Positions 1 through 10,208 of a stretch of DNA of 64,000 nt are shown piece after piece. The position numbers and the translations under genes were made by a program. The stretch spans positions 185,152-249,151 of the forward strand of contig NZ_JAHUQD010000002.1 of assembly GCF_023838525.1 (NCBI RefSeq), given 5' to 3'. This stretch comes from Caldicoprobacter algeriensis (GTDB lineage Bacteria; Bacillota; Clostridia; Caldicoprobacterales; Caldicoprobacteraceae). The notes beneath the pieces were generated by a model that was not told the origin of the DNA, ran no database searches, and was given only the letters and a program-made list of their open reading frames with translations. The stretch's first letter is position 1, and the number at the start of each line of letters is the position of its first letter.

Positions 1-656
1 TCCACTGCATCAAAAGCACATGATTCGGACGCCACCACATAGGAATGACCAATCCTGCCCAGAGCCAAAGGCCTCATTCCGTAAGGATCCCTGACTGCAA
101 TTAGCTTATCTTCTGTCATCAAGAGCAGGGCATACGCCCCTCTCAGCTTTGACATGGTATTCTGTATAGCAGTCTCCAGCCCTTCGTCAATATGCCTGGC
201 AATGAGGTTTGCTATGACTTCGCTGTCCACCGAAGTTTGAAAAACCGCCCCCGCATCTTCCAGCTCGTTACGAAGCACCTCTGCGTTTACCAGATTCCCA
301 TTATGAGCCAAAGCCAGAAATCCCTTTTTGTATTTGATAACCAGAGGCTGGGCGTTGTACAAACTTGTATCACCATAAGTCGGATAGCGCACATGCCCTA
401 TGGCAATCCTGCCATCTTTCAGCATTCCTAGCGTTTCCTCGTCGAATACCTCGGGAACCAACCCCATGCCCTTGTGATAGCGTATGGTGTAACCATCGGC
501 CACCGCAATACCGGCGCTTTCCTGCCCCCTGTGCTGCAGGGCGTAAAGCCCGTAATAGGTTATCTCGTGAACAGCCAGCCCATCCTGATCAAATATGCCA
601 AAAACCCCGCACTCCTCGTTTAACTTGTCTACCAATAATAGGTCCCTGGGATGCAT
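1..656 (-). CDS. purF: Amidophosphoribosyltransferase (glutamine PRPP amidotransferase), N-terminal part
   Basis: First committed step of purine synthesis: transfers ammonia from glutamine to PRPP. The gene runs off the left edge, leaving about 218 codons that cover the class II (Ntn) glutaminase domain. The protein begins MHPRDLLLVDKLNEECGVFG; Cys16 is the expected N-terminal nucleophile after removal of a 15-residue propeptide, as in Bacillus-type PurF. The glutaminase motif LYALQHRGQESAGIA and the HNGNLVN segment follow. The start at 656 is preceded by an AAGGA ribosome site about 10 nt away. Last visible gene of a purE-purC-purF run, 145 nt after purC. Confidence 0.95.
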   Translation of the reverse strand, partial: MHPRDLLLVDKLNEECGVFGIFDQDGLAVHEITYYGLYALQHRGQESAGIAVADGYTIRYHKGMGLVPEVFDEETLGMLKDGRIAIGHVRYPTYGDTSLYNAQPLVIKYKKGFLALAHNGNLVNAEVLRNELEDAGAVFQTSVDSEVIANLIARHIDEGLETAIQNTMSKLRGAYALLLMTEDKLIAVRDPYGMRPLALGRIGHSYVVASESCAFDAV

Positions 657-801
657 TTCTCATCATCCTTCTAAATCTGTAAGTATATAAATAGGCATAT
701 AAATCTGTAGGTATAAGTATTACCTCTAATCACCACCATTGCAATGTGATTGAACGCGATCCAGTTAAAAAATTACGCTCACAGTCTATGCCCATTTTGT
801 T

Positions 802-1518
802 TCATTCAGCATCTTTGCCCATAAGTCGATTGAGTATTTCCTGATATGCCTCTTCAACATTGCCCAAATCCCGTCTGAACCTGTCCTTATCGAGCTTCTC
901 ACCAGTACGGGTATCCCAAAAGCGGCAGGTATCAGGCGATATCTCATCAGCCAGTATAACTTCACCGCTGAAGCGACCAAACTCCAGCTTAAAATCGATG
1001 AGCTCCACATTGACATCTTTTAAATAATCAGAAAGGATTTGATTTACCCGAAGCGACATATCGGCAATCCTGGCCACCTCCTCTTTGGTAGCCAGTTCCA
1101 TGGCATAGATGTGATACTCGTTCACCATTGGATCTCCCAGCTCATCATTTTTATAGCAGTATTCAAGAACGGTGGCTTTAAGCTTTGTACCCTCAGGAAG
1201 GCCCAAGCGCTTTGACAGGCTACCAGCAGCTCTGTTGCGTACAATGACCTCCACAGGGATTATCTGAACCTTTTTCACAAGAGTTTCTCTATCGTTCAGC
1301 TCCTGTACATAATGGGTGGGAATTCCGTGCTTTTCAAGAAGCTGAAACAGGTGATTGGACACCTTGTTGTTGACAACGCCTTTGCCGACAATAGTACCCC
1401 TCTTCAAGCCATTAAAAGCTGTGGCATCATCCTTGTACTCTATAATGACATAGTTGGGGTCATCTGTGGCATACACCCTTTTGGCCTTGCCTTCATAAAG
1501 CTGGTGTAATTTTTCCAT
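802..1518 (-). CDS. purC: SAICAR synthetase (phosphoribosylaminoimidazole-succinocarboxamide synthase)
   Basis: ATP-dependent ligation of aspartate to CAIR in de novo purine synthesis. At 238 residues it has normal bacterial PurC length. Visible family motifs are the N-terminal LYEGKAK loop (residues 7-13), [11 protein letters not shown] (90-100), LIDFKLEFG (173-181) and LADEISPD (189-196). The ATG at 1518 has an AGGAGG site 12 nt upstream, lying across the end of purE; only 3 nt separate the two genes, so they are surely co-transcribed and probably translationally coupled. Confidence 0.97.
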   Translation of the reverse strand: MEKLHQLYEGKAKRVYATDDPNYVIIEYKDDATAFNGLKRGTIVGKGVVNNKVSNHLFQLLEKHGIPTHYVQELNDRETLVKKVQIIPVEVIVRNRAAGSLSKRLGLPEGTKLKATVLEYCYKNDELGDPMVNEYHIYAMELATKEEVARIADMSLRVNQILSDYLKDVNVELIDFKLEFGRFSGEVILADEISPDTCRFWDTRTGEKLDKDRFRRDLGNVEEAYQEILNRLMGKDAE

Positions 1519-1521
1519 GTT

Positions 1522-2013
1522 TTATATAACCTCCTCCTGGAGCTTTTTATCCTGTTCAAGCACCTGCTGGACCATACGCTGTTTATGCTCCTTTAGCTTA
1601 TCTGCCAAAAACTTATAGCGCAAAGCCAGCATTTGCACAGCCAACAGAGCAGCGTTTTCGCTCCCGTTGATGGCCACGGTTGCCACGGGCACTCCCGATG
1701 GCATCTGCACTATGGACAGCAATGAATCCAATCCATCCATGGTAGAAGATTTAACGGGCAAACCGATAACCGGTAGAGTGGTATAAGCCGCTAAAACCCC
1801 CGGCAGGTGCGCTGCTTTGCCGGCGGCGGCAATCAATACTTCTATGCCATTTTTCTCTGCATCCTGAGCATACCGGGCAGCTTCGACGGGCGTGCGGTGA
1901 GCCGAAAGCACCCGCATCTCCACTTCCACTCCAAAGCCTTCCAAAACCTTTTTGGCACCCTTTACCACTTCCAGATCGGATATGCTTCCCATTACAATAC
2001 CAACTTTAGGCAT
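1522..2013 (-). CDS. purE: N5-CAIR mutase (5-(carboxyamino)imidazole ribonucleotide mutase, class I PurE)
   Basis: Converts N5-CAIR to CAIR. The 163 residues start MPKVGIVMGSISDLEVV, with the substrate loops GSISDL (9-14), SAHRTP (37-42) and AAAGKAAHLPGVLA near 62-75 typical of class I PurE. The C-terminal tail (LKEHKQRMVQQVLEQDKKLQEEV) is charged and probably helical. First gene of the pur run, with a GGGAGGAATGAGGG ribosome site and a long leader from the promoter near 2250. Its distant relative LarB is encoded 1.8 kb away. Confidence 0.96.
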   Translation of the reverse strand: MPKVGIVMGSISDLEVVKGAKKVLEGFGVEVEMRVLSAHRTPVEAARYAQDAEKNGIEVLIAAAGKAAHLPGVLAAYTTLPVIGLPVKSSTMDGLDSLLSIVQMPSGVPVATVAINGSENAALLAVQMLALRYKFLADKLKEHKQRMVQQVLEQDKKLQEEVI

Positions 2014-2247
2014 CCCTCATTCCTCCCTCTCGCGTAGCTTTTCAGGCTATTTAAACTCCATTGGCCCTAGCTAACGGATCTCCTTGTCCATTTGCTCCAA
2101 TGTTTGCTATCAACGTGCGCTTGCTGTTACTGAATACAAACCACCGTCAAAGCTGTACCAAAGGAAGCAGGCAGTTTAAATCTTGAAACTTAAAAGGGTA
2201 TACATTTATCGCGATGTTTAACGGTATTATTCGGTATTTCTAGTATT

Positions 2248-2276
2248 ATATTAACAGTGATCGACTTTAATGTCAA
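2248..2276 (-). promoter_or_regulatory. Sigma-A-type promoter of the purECF run
   Basis: Read on the minus strand: TTGACA (2276-2271), a 17-nt spacer, then TAATAT (2253-2248). It faces purE and implies a leader of about 230 nt (2014-2240). I found no recognisable purine, PRPP or glutamine riboswitch core in that leader and no clear intrinsic terminator; its function is open. Confidence 0.75.
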
Positions 2277-2287
2277 CAAGTGATCGA
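2256..2287. repeat. Two 9-bp direct repeats AGTGATCGA around the pur promoter
   Basis: Identical copies at 2256-2264 (inside the -10/-35 spacer) and 2279-2287 (just upstream of -35), 23 bp apart start to start, about two helical turns. Their position makes them operator candidates for a repressor of the pur genes. No family consensus is recognised, so the regulator is unknown. Confidence 0.5.
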
Positions 2288-2307
2288 ACGTTTTTAAGAA
2301 ATAAAAA

Positions 2308-2766
2308 TTAAACGTCCGATTTTGAAACTTTTGGCTTTATATCCAGTTTCGAAAACTCCTGCATGGCTTCATCGTATATTTCTCTCAACGAAACGCCATA
2401 GGTCCTGGAGGCAAGCCTGCAATCCTCATACTCGGGAGCCGCCTTGAATACTCCATCCCCGTAGGCCACCTTGATACGGATGTCGCCATACCGGGTACTC
2501 ACCTTTATCCATTGCCTTTGCAGCGTCTTTCTAAAGGTGCTGTAGCTTCTTACCCCCAGGGTGGTGGTCTCCCTCAACAGTATATCCTCCAGCTTCTCCT
2601 GATCCTGCGGATGGCACAACACGCTCACTTTAACACCAGGGCGATTTTTCTTCATGTAGATCGGCGTATACCACACATCAAGGGCATTGTGCTGCAGTAG
2701 CAGCTCCATCAAAAAGCCCAGAAATTCGCCGCTCATATCATCGATGTTTGTCTCGATAACCTTCAC
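2308..2766 (-). CDS. larC: LarC C-terminal part (LarC2), reached by -1 frameshift from LarC1
   Basis: C-terminal domain of the nickel insertion enzyme LarC, which installs Ni in the pyridinium-thiocarboxylate pincer cofactor of lactate racemase-type enzymes. The segment begins KVIETNIDDMSGEFLG, the family hallmark of the second half. The frame opens upstream of the GTG at 2766 and is exactly -1 relative to LarC1. Joined at the A7 tract (2787-2793) the protein would be about 464 residues, usual for LarC. A GGGGAGGA sequence before the GTG could also allow separate initiation. In Lactobacillus plantarum larC is likewise split and joined by programmed frameshifting. Confidence 0.88.
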   Translation of the reverse strand: MKVIETNIDDMSGEFLGFLMELLLQHNALDVWYTPIYMKKNRPGVKVSVLCHPQDQEKLEDILLRETTTLGVRSYSTFRKTLQRQWIKVSTRYGDIRIKVAYGDGVFKAAPEYEDCRLASRTYGVSLREIYDEAMQEFSKLDIKPKVSKSDV

Positions 2767-2783
2767 CTCCTCCCCAGGGGATT

Positions 2784-2800
2784 CTATTTTTTTAACGCCT
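2784..2800 (-). other. Putative -1 ribosomal frameshift site in larC (A7 slippery run)
   Basis: Minus-strand sequence GCG TTA AAA AAA TAG at the end of LarC1. Slipping back one base on the A7 run (2793-2787) gives KK-IESPGEE-VKVIETNIDD, continuing into LarC2 without a stop. A purine-rich SD-like GGGGTGAGG lies about 3-11 nt upstream of the TTA codon, and the short palindrome TCCCCTGGGGA (2781-2771) follows. This resembles known bacterial -1 sites, but a sequencing or real indel in the homopolymer would look the same. Confidence 0.6.
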
Positions 2801-3701
2801 CACCCCAGCACACCCTCAGGCAGTTGGGCACCTTATAATCCCTTTTTCCCAACCCATACCCAATTTTCTCTATAACCATGGATGGAAAGTCAACAAACTC
2901 ACGGCATAAAGCCGAAAGTATGGCGGCACCGGTAGGAGTGACCAGTTCGCCCTGAGCATTTTTGGAATAAACAGGTATGCCTTTAAGCAGTTCCAACGTG
3001 GCAGGAGCAGGAACAGGGAATATCCCGTGCTGGCACTTTACAAATCCCCCGCCTACATTTACAGGCGAAGCCATAATGACGTCTGGTTTTAGCATGTCTA
3101 TACAAATGGCAGTTCCAACGATGTCAACAATGGAATCCACCGCTCCCACTTCGTGAAAGTGAACTTGGTCACAGGGAATACCATGGATCTTGCCTTCAGC
3201 CATGGCCAGCTTCTCAAATATCTTCAAGGCGGTATCCTTAACGCTCTGGGACAACGCACTGTTTTCAATCAGCTCTTTTATTTCGCGGAAGTTTCTCTGA
3301 ACACAACCTCCATTGTAGGAATGGGAATGAACATGGGTGTGACTATGTACGTGGGAATGCTCTTGATGATGGTGGTGATGCTCAGAATACTGGTGAACCT
3401 CATCGATTTTCGTCTGTGAAAACTCTTCTGCAGCCTCTTCTTTGTGATGTACGTCATGAATATGCTGATGGTGGTGGTCTACACCATGATCTTCCTGATG
3501 GGAATGAAGAATTCTAACCGTTACATCCAATCCCGTAATCCCTTTTTTGATGCCCCTTTTAATTTCGATGTCATACTCCTTAAGTCCCAGTTTATCAAGC
3601 TCGTTTAAAAAAGCCTGCTGATCCAATCCCAAATCCAGCAACGCCCCCAATGTCATATCGCCGCTGATACCAGAAAAACAATTAAAATACAGTATTTTCA
3701 T
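2784..3701 (-). CDS. larC: LarC N-terminal part (LarC1), nickel pincer cofactor biosynthesis, His-rich
   Basis: First 305 residues of LarC. Family features are MKILYFNCFSGISGDMTLGALLDLG at the start, HFHEVGAVDSIVDIVG near 180, and VTPTGAAIL near 257. Between about residues 68 and 131 lies a loop with more than 20 histidines (DHHHQHIHDVHH, HHHHHQEHSHVHSHTHVHSH), a plausible Ni2+ store or chelator. The reading frame ends in TTA AAA AAA TAG immediately after the slippery run. AAAGGAGG precedes the ATG. Together with larB nearby this indicates a nickel-pincer enzyme in the cell; larA and larE are not in the window. Confidence 0.92.
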   Translation of the reverse strand: MKILYFNCFSGISGDMTLGALLDLGLDQQAFLNELDKLGLKEYDIEIKRGIKKGITGLDVTVRILHSHQEDHGVDHHHQHIHDVHHKEEAAEEFSQTKIDEVHQYSEHHHHHQEHSHVHSHTHVHSHSYNGGCVQRNFREIKELIENSALSQSVKDTALKIFEKLAMAEGKIHGIPCDQVHFHEVGAVDSIVDIVGTAICIDMLKPDVIMASPVNVGGGFVKCQHGIFPVPAPATLELLKGIPVYSKNAQGELVTPTGAAILSALCREFVDFPSMVIEKIGYGLGKRDYKVPNCLRVCWGEALKK

Positions 3702-3800
3702 CGGAATTCCTCCTTTTTGTTAAATTTTTACTCACCTGCTGTCATTCCAATTTACAAATACAAATATCAAATAGCCAGGACATATAATGCAATTAGACAA

Positions 3801-3830
3801 TACAAAAACACCGAGGAACCCCCTCGGTAT
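3801..3830 (-). terminator. Intrinsic terminator after larB
   Basis: Stem ACCGAGG (3810-3816) / CCTCGGT (3822-3828) with a 5-nt loop, followed on the minus strand by GTTTTTGTATTG. It lies 14 nt after the larB stop, so larB and larC appear to be separate transcription units; no convincing larC promoter was identified in 3702-3800. Confidence 0.75.
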
Positions 3831-3841
3831 AACAAAATTTG

Positions 3842-4603
3842 CTATGATTGCTGTGCCAAGCGATTTATCAAACTTGCCATGTATCCTGCTCCAAAGCCAT
3901 TATCTATATTAACCACCGCCACCCCGCTAGCACAGCTATTAAGCATGGTCAGCAATGCCGATAGCCCGCCAAAGTTGGCACCGTATCCCACGCTGGTGGG
4001 GACAGCGATGACGGGTTTGTCCACCAGGCCTCCCACTACGCTGGCCAGTGCTCCCTCCATGCCAGCCACCGCTATGACCACATTGGCCTCATTGAACGTT
4101 TTGGCATTTGCCAGCAGCCTGTGAAGCCCTGCCACGCCAACGTCGTACACCCTTTCCACTTTATTGCCCAGAACTTCTGCCGTAATAGCCGCCTCCTCGG
4201 CCACAGGCAAATCCGACGTGCCTGCACTTACAACGGCTATCTTGCCCTTTGAAACAGGCACTTCGCTTCTTTTCACCACAACGATTCTGGCTATCTCATG
4301 ATACTCGGCATCGTGAGCCACCTCTTTGATGGCCTGGTATACCTCCTGGTTTGCCCGCGTGGCAAGAATGTTTCTGTTGCCTCTGGCCATCATTAGTTCC
4401 ACAATGGCTTTGACGTGTTCGGGCCTTTTGCCCTGGCAGTATATCACTTCGGGATAGCCGTTTCGGAGCTGGCGGTGGTGATCCACCTTGGCAAAGCCAA
4501 GGTCTTCAAACGGCAGATATTTCAAGGCATCAATGGCCTGTTCCACCGTACATCGCCCTGCTTTGACATCCTCCAGTATGGCCTTAAGGCGCTCAACATC
4601 CAT
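3842..4603 (-). CDS. larB: LarB, nicotinic acid adenine dinucleotide carboxylase/hydrolase for the nickel pincer cofactor
   Basis: LarB carboxylates the pyridinium ring of NaAD and hydrolyses the anhydride, the first step of pincer-cofactor synthesis. The 253 residues show a helical N-terminal part and a C-terminal PurE-like Rossmann domain: SAGTSDLPVAEEAA (126-139), VAGMEGALASVVGGL (179-193), VPTSVGYGANFGGLSALL (201-218) and VNIDNGFGAGYMA near the end. The length is usual for LarB. It follows guaB by 75 nt with its own GAAAGGGGAAGGGGG ribosome site, and ends at a terminator. Confidence 0.93.
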   Translation of the reverse strand: MDVERLKAILEDVKAGRCTVEQAIDALKYLPFEDLGFAKVDHHRQLRNGYPEVIYCQGKRPEHVKAIVELMMARGNRNILATRANQEVYQAIKEVAHDAEYHEIARIVVVKRSEVPVSKGKIAVVSAGTSDLPVAEEAAITAEVLGNKVERVYDVGVAGLHRLLANAKTFNEANVVIAVAGMEGALASVVGGLVDKPVIAVPTSVGYGANFGGLSALLTMLNSCASGVAVVNIDNGFGAGYMASLINRLAQQS

Positions 4604-4678
4604 AATCCCCTTCCCCTTTCAAAGTGTGGCATCACAAATCAGGTACTCAGCCATCCGTACAACAAAGCGATACAATCC

Positions 4679-6154
<1,476 letters not shown>

Positions 6155-6198
6155 TTAAACTTGAGGTTTAAATACAGCCGATCATGTAATTGAAAGAT

Positions 6199-6227
6199 AG
6201 TCTATCAAAAATGCCCCCCTCTGTCAA
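6199..6227 (-). promoter_or_regulatory. Promoter of guaB
   Basis: Minus strand TTGACA (6227-6222), 17-nt spacer, TAGACT (6204-6199). It lies about 55 nt upstream of the guaB start and separates guaB from the cooT/DUF3842 pair. Confidence 0.65.
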
Positions 6228-6277
6228 CCCGCATTTTCCCTCAAACCTCATGGCTAAATCAAATGGCAGCCAAAAAC

Positions 6278-6469
6278 TCATTTTATCCTTTCAATGATAA
6301 CCTTGTGGTCCACCAGATGGAGCTCTTTAAGCCTGGCTTTTATGATCTTCTTCTCCCCAAATATGTCTTCCAAAATAAGCCCTTCTTCCTGTGCAAAGAT
6401 CTTATCCACATTTTCAAAGTACGGCTCTATTTTATCGCCATCTTTCAAATATACCATTGCTTCACACAT
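6278..6469 (-). CDS. CooT-family small nickel-binding protein
   Basis: A 63-residue protein beginning MCEAMVYLKDGDKIEPYFENV. CooT of Rhodospirillum rubrum binds nickel through the N-terminal Met-Cys motif and acts in CODH nickel supply. The MC start is kept here if the ATG at 6469 is used, which also has the better-placed GGAGA site; an upstream GTG (6478) would bury the Cys. The gene overlaps the 3' end of the DUF3842 gene by 8 nt, so the two are coupled. With larB and larC close by, it strengthens a nickel theme. No CODH gene is in the window. Confidence 0.8.
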   Translation of the reverse strand: MCEAMVYLKDGDKIEPYFENVDKIFAQEEGLILEDIFGEKKIIKARLKELHLVDHKVIIERIK

Positions 6470-6887
6470 CTTGCTCACTCTCCATTCGCTTTTTTATCCA
6501 ATCAATAACTTTTTCCATGGCATGTGGAATGGGCTCGCTGACGACCCCAACAATGTTGACGTTGCTCTTGTGTATAGGCAACAAGATCTTTGGTGCAGGG
6601 CTTGATGCTATGGCGGCCGCCATAGCCGGGGTGAGTTCCCCCAACATCGAATTGGCCAGTACGATGGCCAGCGAGCCAACTATCAAATCCACCTTGTCCA
6701 CGTTGTATATGATGGCATTTTCACCAGTGGCCCCTTCGTTGGCTCCCGCCTTGAGCATCTGGACAGTGGCCATGGCATTGGTACCCAGCGCCAATATTTC
6801 AATGCTCTCCCCAAACTCCTTTCTCAACCTTTCAGTTATATACTTTCCCATTCCTCCACCCTGTCCATCCACAACAGCGACCCTCAT
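6462..6887 (-). CDS. DUF3842-family protein
   Basis: 141 residues beginning MRVAVVDGQGGGMGKYITERLRKEFG: a beta strand plus glycine-rich turn, like a dinucleotide- or nucleotide-binding fold. ALGTNAMATVQMLKAGANEGATGENAI and the hydrophobic stretch GSLAIVLANSMLGELTPAMAAAIASSPAPK follow. This matches the DUF3842 family as I know it, whose function is unknown. It starts behind GGGAGAGG and overlaps cooT, so a role linked to metal handling is a reasonable guess but is not shown by the sequence. Confidence 0.75.
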   Translation of the reverse strand: MRVAVVDGQGGGMGKYITERLRKEFGESIEILALGTNAMATVQMLKAGANEGATGENAIIYNVDKVDLIVGSLAIVLANSMLGELTPAMAAAIASSPAPKILLPIHKSNVNIVGVVSEPIPHAMEKVIDWIKKRMESEQDV

Positions 6888-6983
6888 ACAACCTCTCCCG
6901 CTTTTACACTCTAATTATTGTAAAGTTTCCCGTACATGTAAACCATCAAACTATTTTGACCATCATCTAAGGTAGAACCCAGA

Positions 6984-7847
6984 TCACGTCATGCATTCGC
7001 GGGCGTAGTAGAACAGATACTGCTGCACAAAACCCGCCAGATGGCCAAACTTTCGCCAAACAAACTCTTTCACCTCCCTGTTGGTGCCAGTACTCTTAGG
7101 ATAAAAACGCTGTATCACCTTTTTGATCCACACATCCACCGGGAAAGCCTCGGTCTTGCCCATAGAAAACAGTAGAACGCAGTCAGCCACTTTAGGCCCA
7201 ACCCCCGGGCAGACCATAAGAGCTTTGTAAGCCTCTTGATAGGGCAGGCAAGTTATCTGCTCCAGCCGTATCTCACCGCTGCATACCATCTTAGCCGTTC
7301 TCTTTATGTAGTCTGCTCTGTAACCACACCCACAGGCCATGAGCTCTTCAACCGATGCGCCGGCCAAATCAACTGGAGCAGGAAAGGTATAGAATTCCCT
7401 TCCCCGCCAGCTTACCCTTCTTCCAAACCTGACTGCCAGATTTTCAATGATACGCTTGATCCTTGGTATGTTGTTATTGGCCGATATGATGAACGAGATC
7501 AGGGTCTCCCATGGATCCTGATTTAAAATGCGTATCCCCCATCCGTACTCTATTGCCTTCTCAAGCACAGGGTCACAGGATAAAGCGGCTTTCACCTGCC
7601 CGTAATCCCTGCCCATGTCAAAATAGCGTCTCCAAAACGAGCGGTAATCCTCAATGGAGGCATTCTCCAGTAAAACATCCCCCTCATGATACGATACCCT
7701 TATTACCCTGTCACCTGCGATTCCCACATAACCGGTGCCATCCCAGTTCCATCTGAAAGCCTGTCCGCATTCAAAGATGTGTACAGGATAAAAATCGTCA
7801 ACATCTTTCAGAAGTACACCTTCGCCTGTCTGTATAATCTCCAACAC
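6984..7847 (-). CDS. ogg: 8-oxoguanine DNA glycosylase / AP lyase (Ogg1-like, HhH-GPD family)
   Basis: Base-excision repair enzyme. Residues about 1-105 match the OGG N-terminal beta domain (GQAFRWNWDGTGYVGI), followed by the HhH-GPD fold. The hairpin CPGVGPKVADCVLLFS carries the catalytic Lys, and FPVDVWIKKVIQRFYP carries the catalytic Asp. The length (287) fits bacterial OGG1 homologues found in clostridia. A GTG start at 7847 follows AAAAGGTGATA. No Fe-S cysteine cluster, unlike the endonuclease III encoded 5 kb away. Confidence 0.88.
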   Translation of the reverse strand: MLEIIQTGEGVLLKDVDDFYPVHIFECGQAFRWNWDGTGYVGIAGDRVIRVSYHEGDVLLENASIEDYRSFWRRYFDMGRDYGQVKAALSCDPVLEKAIEYGWGIRILNQDPWETLISFIISANNNIPRIKRIIENLAVRFGRRVSWRGREFYTFPAPVDLAGASVEELMACGCGYRADYIKRTAKMVCSGEIRLEQITCLPYQEAYKALMVCPGVGPKVADCVLLFSMGKTEAFPVDVWIKKVIQRFYPKSTGTNREVKEFVWRKFGHLAGFVQQYLFYYARECMT

Positions 7848-7886
7848 ACTATCACCTTTTAATCGCCTATTTTTTCTCCCAAAAAT

Positions 7887-7939
7887 ACAATTTACACTTT
7901 ATCGCCGCTTTTATCAAGACGGCGATAAAGTGTAAATTG

Positions 7940-7940
<1 letters not shown>
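7887..7940 (-). terminator. Perfect 21-bp inverted repeat after nfnB (probable terminator)
   Basis: Arms 7887-7907 and 7920-7940 are perfect complements around a 12-nt loop (7908-7919). On the minus strand the stem begins at the last base of the nfnB stop codon and is followed by ATTTTTGGG, so it can terminate the nfnA-nfnB transcript. The stem is AT-rich in its outer 13 bp and unusually long for a terminator. Confidence 0.65.
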
Positions 7941-9331
<1,391 letters not shown>

Positions 9332-10174
9332 TTACAGCCCCTCCTTCTCCATCAATTTCTCCATCAACTTGCAGATGTGCTCCTCCTCTTCCCGGTACAT
9401 ACGCTGCCTCCTCATAGCCTCGTCGAAATCCACCAGGTGTCCATCAAAATCCGGACCATCCACGCAGGCATAGCGGACCTCACCGCCCACGGTGACGCGA
9501 CATCCTCCGCACATACCGGTACCGTCCACCATTATGGGATTCATGCTGACAACGGTCGGTACGCCATACTTCCTTGTAATTTCGGACACCACTTTCATCA
9601 TGATTAGGGGACCGATTGCAATCACTTTGTCATATTCATTCTTCTGATCAAGCAGTTCCTTCAAAACATCGGATACAAACCCCTTACGCCCGTATGAACC
9701 ATCATCGGTGGTTATATATAAATTATTGCATATATCCCTTATCTCTTTTTCCAGAATAAGGTATTCTTTGCTCCTGGCACCTACAATCACGTCAACAGAA
9801 GTGCCTTTCTCCCATAGATACTTTATCTGCGGGTACAAAGGCGCTACGCCCACCCCGCCGCCTATGCACAGCACGCGCTTTAAGCCGTCTAGCTCAGACG
9901 CCCTACCCAGCGGCCCTACAAAGTCCAGGATGCTATCGCCCTCATTCAGCTTGGCCAAAAGGCGGGTGGTCAAACCGACTTCCTGAAAGATGATGGTAAC
10001 CCATCCCTCCTGCCTGTCGTAATTGGCTATGGTCAATGGGATCCTCTCCCCTCCCTCTTTCACGCGCAGAATTATGAACTGGCCAGGCATCGCCCTTCGG
10101 GCTACAAACGGCGCCATGACCTTCATAAGCCATATCCCCGGAGCCAGCTTTTCTTTTTGTAAAATCCTGTACAT
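9332..10174 (-). CDS. nfnA: NfnA, FAD/NAD-binding [2Fe-2S] subunit of the Nfn transhydrogenase
   Basis: 280 residues of the dihydroorotate dehydrogenase electron-transfer (PyrK/SudB) family. RIPLTIANYD is the FAD-binding motif, CIGGGVGVAPLYPQ the NAD-binding loop, and the C-terminal GTGMCGGCRVTVGGEVRYACVDGPDFDGHLVDF supplies the [2Fe-2S] cysteines. With NfnB it would couple NADH and reduced ferredoxin to NADP+ reduction in the cytoplasm. AAGGGGGAAGGAAGG precedes the ATG. The two genes are only 3 nt apart. Confidence 0.87.
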   Translation of the reverse strand: MYRILQKEKLAPGIWLMKVMAPFVARRAMPGQFIILRVKEGGERIPLTIANYDRQEGWVTIIFQEVGLTTRLLAKLNEGDSILDFVGPLGRASELDGLKRVLCIGGGVGVAPLYPQIKYLWEKGTSVDVIVGARSKEYLILEKEIRDICNNLYITTDDGSYGRKGFVSDVLKELLDQKNEYDKVIAIGPLIMMKVVSEITRKYGVPTVVSMNPIMVDGTGMCGGCRVTVGGEVRYACVDGPDFDGHLVDFDEAMRRQRMYREEEEHICKLMEKLMEKEGL

Positions 10175-10208
10175 CCTTCCTTCCCCCTTTTATTGGTTTA
10201 TTGCTCCT

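Noticed and set aside
2014..2247. Purine, PRPP or ykkC-type riboswitch in the purE leader
   Set aside because: The leader is long enough, but I could not find the conserved cores of these classes; the resemblance of GCTAGGG near 2070 to the ykkC start is in the wrong place.
2225..2300. Bacillus-type PurBox pair at the pur promoter
   Set aside because: ATACCGAATAAT and CGAACGTTTT fragments resemble PurBox halves but orientation and spacing do not fit; the exact direct repeat is the stronger signal.
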